From the NCBI GenBank assembly GCA_041688615.1, contig JBDNHU010000197.1:1-8964 (forward strand): DNA of 8,964 nt, written 5' to 3'. Position 1 is the stretch's first letter. Every line of letters begins with the position of its first letter. The position numbers and the translations under genes were made by a program. The stretch comes from M30B19 sp041688615. Lineage in GTDB: Bacteria > Planctomycetota > Planctomycetia > Pirellulales > Pirellulaceae. The notes beneath the pieces are model-generated. The model made no database searches. It worked only from the letters and a program-made list of their open reading frames with translations, and was not told the origin of the DNA. Below are positions 5,710-8,964 of the stretch, piece by piece.

Positions 5710-7263
5710 CTATCGTTCGTCAAACGCGACCTGTTCCTCTTGCCGAAGTTGGCTGCGAAGTTTTCGGATGGCATCGGCGACTGTGCCGTTGAATTTTAGG
5801 CGGAGGCGATTTCGTCGGATCGCTTCATTTAAAAATGCTAAGCCAACGTCGTCGCCACGTTCCAGTGCCCGACTGAAGTGGACGGCTAAATGAAATAGTC
5901 GAATGCGACGTCGAGTGTTCAGCTGGTGATTGTCTAGACGCATGGATCGACCTTCGGCAAGTCCTTCGACGAAAAAACGGATGGCTTTGGCGGCAACAAT
6001 GCCGTCGGTGTGCCCGCCGTGTCGGTGTCGATGATTGACCGTCGTGCGAATCGTGTTGCAAAGTAAATCGCAAATGCAAGGCGCGGTGCAAATGACCTGA
6101 TCGTGTAGCAGGATCGCTTGGTTGAGGGTAAATTCTCGCGAGCGGAAGTAGTGCTTTAAAGTGGCCTGAAATTCAATCACGGGTCGCGAATTCTTGGAAA
6201 AAATCCAATCATCCTGCATGTAGCTTTTGGACAACCAAAGGTCAACTTCTGGGTCAGATTGTTGACCAATATGAACCACGTCCATGTCGCGGACTTCGCT
6301 GGTTTGCGAATCTAATCGCAACGCCCTAGCCAAAGCTTTTCTAGCCACGCCGCCTTTGAATGCATAGCCGCGAGGCAGTATCGGGAATTGGTTGGGATCG
6401 ATTTCAAAAGAAAATAGGAATGGGGAATGAAGTTGCATTTGGAGGGTATGGGGCCAGGCCAACAAAATATGGTGGAATTGCGAGAGTAGCGGCACTAAGA
6501 CTTGCGACACCGTCCAGTTATCAACTAATCGCGCCTTGTAGAATTGATGTCCCAACCGTTCCAGATTTTGCAGCGCATGGGCAGGCAGTTCCGGCGAAGC
6601 AAATTGATGGGATCGCAAGCCAGGAAACGAATCAGGTTCAATTCGCATTTGCTTGAGCTCTTGAATCCAATCCATACCCAGCGGAGTTCCCGCACTAGCA
6701 CCAAGTCGAAGACTGGGCATTGCAGACTGACCGCGATCCAGCGGCTGGTGGCCGCTGGTTGCTTGTTTAGCACTGCTGTGGTGCGAATTAGAAATTTGCT
6801 GCCGTGTTGCCGGCGTTGCAGTGGATTGGGCGACCAAGAACGGTTGGTTGGAAGATGGATTGACGCGGCGTTCTATGTTCTGTTGGGCAACGGTACCATT
6901 TTCTGTGCCGTGTTTTTCGGCGGCAATACTTTCATGGTCAAGTTGACTAGCGCCCAGTTTGCCAGCGGTGTTGTTTTTGGGATTCCTGTTCGCCGCTTGC
7001 TGGGGGTGGCGATCGCGTCCCAGCTTTGCCATGGGTTGGGCGTTGCCAAGCGCCTGTGTGCCAGAGCCAGAGTGCGCCTGTGTGCCAGAGCCAGAGTGCG
7101 CTTGTGCGCCAGAGCCAGAGTGCGCTTGTGTGCCAGAGTGCGCCTGTATGTTGGTAAGTTGTATGTTGGTAAGTTGTGTGTTGGAGGGTTTTTGATCGCG
7201 GGTCAAGCCAGCGGTACTGGCTAATTCGTCAAATCCATGAAACACTTGTACTTTTGCTGCCAT
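5710..7263 (-). CDS. Hypothetical protein: repeat-rich N-terminus plus divergent poly(A) polymerase/CCA-type nucleotidyltransferase-like domain
   Basis: The 517-aa product starts at ATG 7263 with GAGGG 6 nt upstream. Residues 1-195 are low in complexity: two LTNIQ units, then AHSGSGTQ-type repeats (about 41-71), then a Q/N/S-rich stretch. Residues from about 196 on are ordered. I see the marks of a class II CCA-enzyme/poly(A) polymerase head: YAFKGGVARKALARAL (300-315) for the family's GG-x-V-R-D-x-L-L motif; R-D-M-D-V-V (325-330) for the metal-binding D-x-D strand; V-I-E-F (362-365) for the strand carrying the third acid; and R-S-R-E-F-T-L-N-Q-A (374-383) for RRDFTINA. The sequence after it, ending L-C-N-T-I-R-T, fits the 'Dl..k.IRt' segment, and AAKAIRFF (424-431) fits the neck 'RA+RFA'. 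D326, D328 and E364 would be the metal ligands. Such enzymes add nucleotides to RNA 3' ends, but this copy is divergent, so the substrate is unknown and it may be inactive. Odd points: the loop before REFTLN is short, and there is a C-x3-C-x-C-x3-C cluster (392-402). Its neighbour SNF2 converges on it with 27 nt between. The match is by eye. Confidence 0.8.
   Translation of the reverse strand: MAAKVQVFHGFDELASTAGLTRDQKPSNTQLTNIQLTNIQAHSGTQAHSGSGAQAHSGSGTQAHSGSGTQALGNAQPMAKLGRDRHPQQAANRNPKNNTAGKLGASQLDHESIAAEKHGTENGTVAQQNIERRVNPSSNQPFLVAQSTATPATRQQISNSHHSSAKQATSGHQPLDRGQSAMPSLRLGASAGTPLGMDWIQELKQMRIEPDSFPGLRSHQFASPELPAHALQNLERLGHQFYKARLVDNWTVSQVLVPLLSQFHHILLAWPHTLQMQLHSPFLFSFEIDPNQFPILPRGYAFKGGVARKALARALRLDSQTSEVRDMDVVHIGQQSDPEVDLWLSKSYMQDDWIFSKNSRPVIEFQATLKHYFRSREFTLNQAILLHDQVICTAPCICDLLCNTIRTTVNHRHRHGGHTDGIVAAKAIRFFVEGLAEGRSMRLDNHQLNTRRRIRLFHLAVHFSRALERGDDVGLAFLNEAIRRNRLRLKFNGTVADAIRKLRSQLRQEEQVAFDER
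7051..7140 (-). repeat. 24-bp tandem repeat (3 full units plus one 18-bp unit) in the nucleotidyltransferase-like gene
   Basis: Units lie at 7051-7074, 7075-7098 and 7099-7122, with a shortened 18-bp unit at 7123-7140. The first two are identical and the third differs at two positions. On the coding (minus) strand each full unit gives eight residues of the HSGSGTQA type, and the short one lacks two codons (one S-G). The unit length is a multiple of three, so copy changes keep the frame. The repeat also opens the other frames on both strands, producing spurious Cys/Arg-rich reading frames on the plus strand. Confidence 0.93.
7146..7190 (-). repeat. 15-bp tandem repeat (3 units) in the nucleotidyltransferase-like gene
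   Basis: Units at 7146-7160 and 7161-7175 are identical (plus strand gtatgttggtaagtt). The unit at 7176-7190 is a diverged copy. On the coding strand they give L-T-N-I-Q twice, preceded by a related S-N-T-Q segment. This array is five bases from the 24-bp array, so two unrelated repeat families sit side by side in the first 75 codons of the gene. Confidence 0.88.
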
Positions 7264-7544
7264 CGGTTGCCCTCACCCGGTCGGTTTAACGTCCGCAAGA
7301 AGTCCATTTGAAACGGATTTCTATTCTGGGTGATGATTGTGAGAAAGCAAACTTTATTGTTCGTAAAACCGAAGAACAAGCGAACAAAAATCAAATGGGT
7401 TGCCAGCACTTGCGAACGCCAGCAGCGATCCCAAGCAACATCAATCTACGGCCAGTCGTGCTGTATTTCCAAGCGTCGTTCCACGTGTTGTCGCCTTATC
7501 TGCGGCGTCTTTGCGGTTGGTGATGTTACTTGGGCGAGGTCGTT
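7264..7544. other. Intergenic spacer between pepT and the nucleotidyltransferase-like gene
   Basis: The 281 bp hold no convincing gene: the short open frames here lack a ribosome site and protein-like composition. A weak inverted repeat, TTGTTC (7357-7362) with GAACAA (7374-7379), is the only structure noticed. It has no T-tract after it on either strand. The downstream minus-strand gene must be transcribed either from a promoter here or by read-through from pepT. I could not find a -35/-10 pair good enough to call. Confidence 0.5.
7270..7274 (-). promoter_or_regulatory. Ribosome binding site GAGGG for the nucleotidyltransferase-like gene
   Basis: Read on the minus strand, GAGGG ends 6 nt before the ATG at 7263. 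The good spacing supports this start even though the first 195 residues it adds are low in complexity. Confidence 0.65.
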
Positions 7545-8804
7545 CTAGGCTGGGCGTTTCTTTTCGTCGCTCCACAGTTGAACCAATTGTTTGCCAATTT
7601 CCAATGCCTGTTGCATTTCTTCTAGGCACGCGAATTCTCGTTCGCAGTGAAGGTTATGTTGTCCTGACGACAGATTGGGAGTAGGCAGGCCGGCGGCAGT
7701 AAACTGAGAGCCATCGGTGCCGCCACGAATTTTTTCTAGCTTCGGTGTGATCCCCAGTTTTTCATGCGCTCTGACGGCCAGTGCGACCGCGCGAGGTTCC
7801 CGCTTCAAGCCTTCGGCCATATTGCGATATTGATGTTTGACCTTCAAGTCAATTTTCAATTTTGGAAATGCTTTCAACGTTTGAAGCACCGCCTCGCTCA
7901 ATATTTGTTCCTGAGCACGTAGTTGGTCGGTATCGAAATCTCGCAACAGTATTTTCAAGTCAGCATTGGCAACGCCGCCCTTGATTTCGTAGGGGTGCAT
8001 AAAGCCCTGGTCGCCTTCGGTGCATTCGGGTGACAATGCCGCGGGCAGCAGGCTAAGTAAGTACCCGGCGGCACGAATGGAATTCACTAAACGGTCTTTT
8101 CCCGTCGAAGGATGGATGTTAACGCCAGCAAAATGAAGCGTGGCAAGATCGGCAGAGAATGTGGCTTCATCAATCGACCCGGCACCCTCTCCGTCAAACG
8201 TGTATGCAGCCGTGCCAGCAATGCTTTTGAGATCGATCGATTCAGGGCCGATCCCAATTTCTTCATCGCACGTGAACAGGAACTTGACGTTGGGCCGTGG
8301 AAGGTTTGGATGTTCGGCTAGAAAATGGGCCAGTTGCATGATGATCGCAACACCTGCCTTATCATCGCCACCAAGTAAGGTGGAACCGTCGGTTGTGATC
8401 AGCGTCTTGCCGATCAATTGTTCCAAGGCAGGGGTTTCCTTATAAGTGATGCGAACGCCATGGCCAACCTCGATGTCTCCTCCTTCGTAGGTGATCACTT
8501 GCGGGTTGACGTTTTTGCCAGAGGCGTCGGGCGACGTATCGATATGGGAATTGAACACCAAGGTCGCGGCTTGATCACTTGGCAAGTGATTGCTGGCTAG
8601 GCTACCGACCACCCCACCAAACTTGTCCTGGGACGCATCGGTAATTCCCATCGCCACCAATTGTTCTACCAGCAGTTTCCCCAGTTCTAGTTGCCCTGGG
8701 GTACTGGGAACGGTCAAACTTTCTGCGTCAGACGTTGTTTCCATTTTTACGTATTGAAGGAATCGTTGCAGTAAAGGACTGGTGTTGGCGGCATCGTCAG
8801 ACAT
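7545..8804 (-). CDS. pepT: Peptidase T (tripeptide aminopeptidase), M20 metallopeptidase
   Basis: The 419-aa product from ATG 8804 is close to the roughly 410 aa usual for PepT. It removes the N-terminal residue from tripeptides in the cytoplasm, feeding amino-acid recycling, using two zinc ions. Motifs in order: S-H-I-D-T-S-P-D with zinc ligand H87 and D89; LLGGDDKAG with bridging D147; CDEEIG with catalytic base E181 and ligand E182; F-D-G-E-G-A-G with ligand D204; N-I-H-P-S-T-G-K in the lid/dimer domain; L-L-R-D-F near R288; RGGTDGS (360-366); and SGQHNLHCEREF with ligand H386. All metal ligands and the base are present. The C-terminal motif differs slightly from the G-G-Y-N-Y-H-G-K-H-E of E. 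coli PepT. The frame stays open 41 codons upstream to an ATG at 8927, but that extension is unlike PepT and has no ribosome site, whereas AAGGAA precedes 8804. The right-hand 160 bp upstream shows no other gene. Function is well supported. Confidence 0.95.
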   Translation of the reverse strand: MSDDAANTSPLLQRFLQYVKMETTSDAESLTVPSTPGQLELGKLLVEQLVAMGITDASQDKFGGVVGSLASNHLPSDQAATLVFNSHIDTSPDASGKNVNPQVITYEGGDIEVGHGVRITYKETPALEQLIGKTLITTDGSTLLGGDDKAGVAIIMQLAHFLAEHPNLPRPNVKFLFTCDEEIGIGPESIDLKSIAGTAAYTFDGEGAGSIDEATFSADLATLHFAGVNIHPSTGKDRLVNSIRAAGYLLSLLPAALSPECTEGDQGFMHPYEIKGGVANADLKILLRDFDTDQLRAQEQILSEAVLQTLKAFPKLKIDLKVKHQYRNMAEGLKREPRAVALAVRAHEKLGITPKLEKIRGGTDGSQFTAAGLPTPNLSSGQHNLHCEREFACLEEMQQALEIGKQLVQLWSDEKKRPA

Positions 8805-8811
8805 GGCAAAA

Positions 8812-8817
8812 TTCCTT
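8812..8817 (-). promoter_or_regulatory. Ribosome binding site AAGGAA that fixes the pepT start
   Basis: On the minus strand AAGGAA ends 7 nt before the ATG at 8804. The upstream in-frame ATGs at 8870 and 8927 lack a comparable site, so the shorter 419-aa form is chosen. Confidence 0.75.
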
Positions 8818-8964
8818 ACGGGTCCAGGTTTTGGGTGTCGCGCATTGAGCTTCAACGGCGAAGTAGACATCACTAAAGATAACTGTTGGCGCGTCGAACT
8901 TCCACAGTGGTCGGTTTCGGATTGCAAGTCGGGTTGGCAGGGGTGCCCTTGCGAAAACGTTGGC

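Noticed and set aside
6544..7224. Long plus-strand open frame with repeated CARARVRL units, and a second one (6959-7195) with repeated CVPEPECA units
   Set aside because: Both are antisense to the repeat-rich 5' part of the minus-strand gene. Repeat units of 24 and 15 bp keep every frame open. Neither has a ribosome site or a recognisable fold.
7357..7379. Inverted repeat TTGTTC/GAACAA in the spacer downstream of pepT
   Set aside because: A 6-bp stem with an 11-nt loop and no T-run, about 165 nt past the pepT stop, is too weak to call a terminator or operator.
8805..8927. 41-codon N-terminal extension of pepT to the ATG at 8927
   Set aside because: The extension is unlike PepT N-termini and lacks a ribosome site, whereas AAGGAA sits 7 nt before the ATG at 8804 and that start gives the family's normal length.

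Overview
The window (about 50% GC by eye) looks like chromosomal DNA from a planctomycete of the Pirellula/Rhodopirellula type. The assignment is an inference from gene style: a Q/S-rich protein ending in a DWG...SPRYRQQVDAYF tail, followed directly by a secreted prenyltransferase/squalene-cyclase-like toroid protein. I recall this pairing from planctomycete genomes, often near MoxR/DUF58/VWA-type genes. No 16S or other marker is present to prove it. I see no phage, transposase, integrase, CRISPR, rRNA or tRNA.

Layout. (1) Bases 1-1954, plus strand: the end of an operon. A protein cut off by the left edge (low-complexity, Q/S-rich) is followed after 1 nt by an exported alpha/alpha-toroid repeat protein. 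(2) Bases 1955-2208: a 254-bp spacer with a nested hairpin after the operon and a good sigma70-like promoter (TTGAAG-18 bp-TATAAT) for the next gene. (3) Bases 2209-5682, plus strand: a complete 1157-aa SWIM zinc finger plus SNF2-family helicase/translocase. (4) Bases 5710-7263, minus strand: a 517-aa protein with a repeat-rich, probably disordered N-terminal half. Its C-terminal half I read as a divergent poly(A) polymerase/CCA-adding-enzyme-type nucleotidyltransferase head (GG motif, DxD, vE, R-E-F-T-L-N). (5) Bases 7264-7544: a 281-bp spacer without a convincing gene. (6) Bases 7545-8804, minus strand: peptidase T (pepT), with the start placed at an internal ATG that has a strong Shine-Dalgarno sequence.

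The genes do not form an obvious single pathway. The toroid pair probably acts in or outside the cytoplasmic membrane. The SNF2 protein acts on DNA or nucleoprotein. The nucleotidyltransferase-like protein probably acts on RNA or nucleotides, if it is active at all. PepT is housekeeping peptide turnover. The SNF2 gene and the nucleotidyltransferase-like gene converge with only 27 nt between them.

A recurring theme is short in-frame tandem repeats whose units are multiples of three (12, 12, 18, 24 and 15 bp). They occur in linker or disordered parts of three of the five genes. The most noteworthy item is the nucleotidyltransferase-like protein, whose fold is masked by divergence and by its N-terminal repeats. 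I do not see clear evidence of a defence or mobile system.
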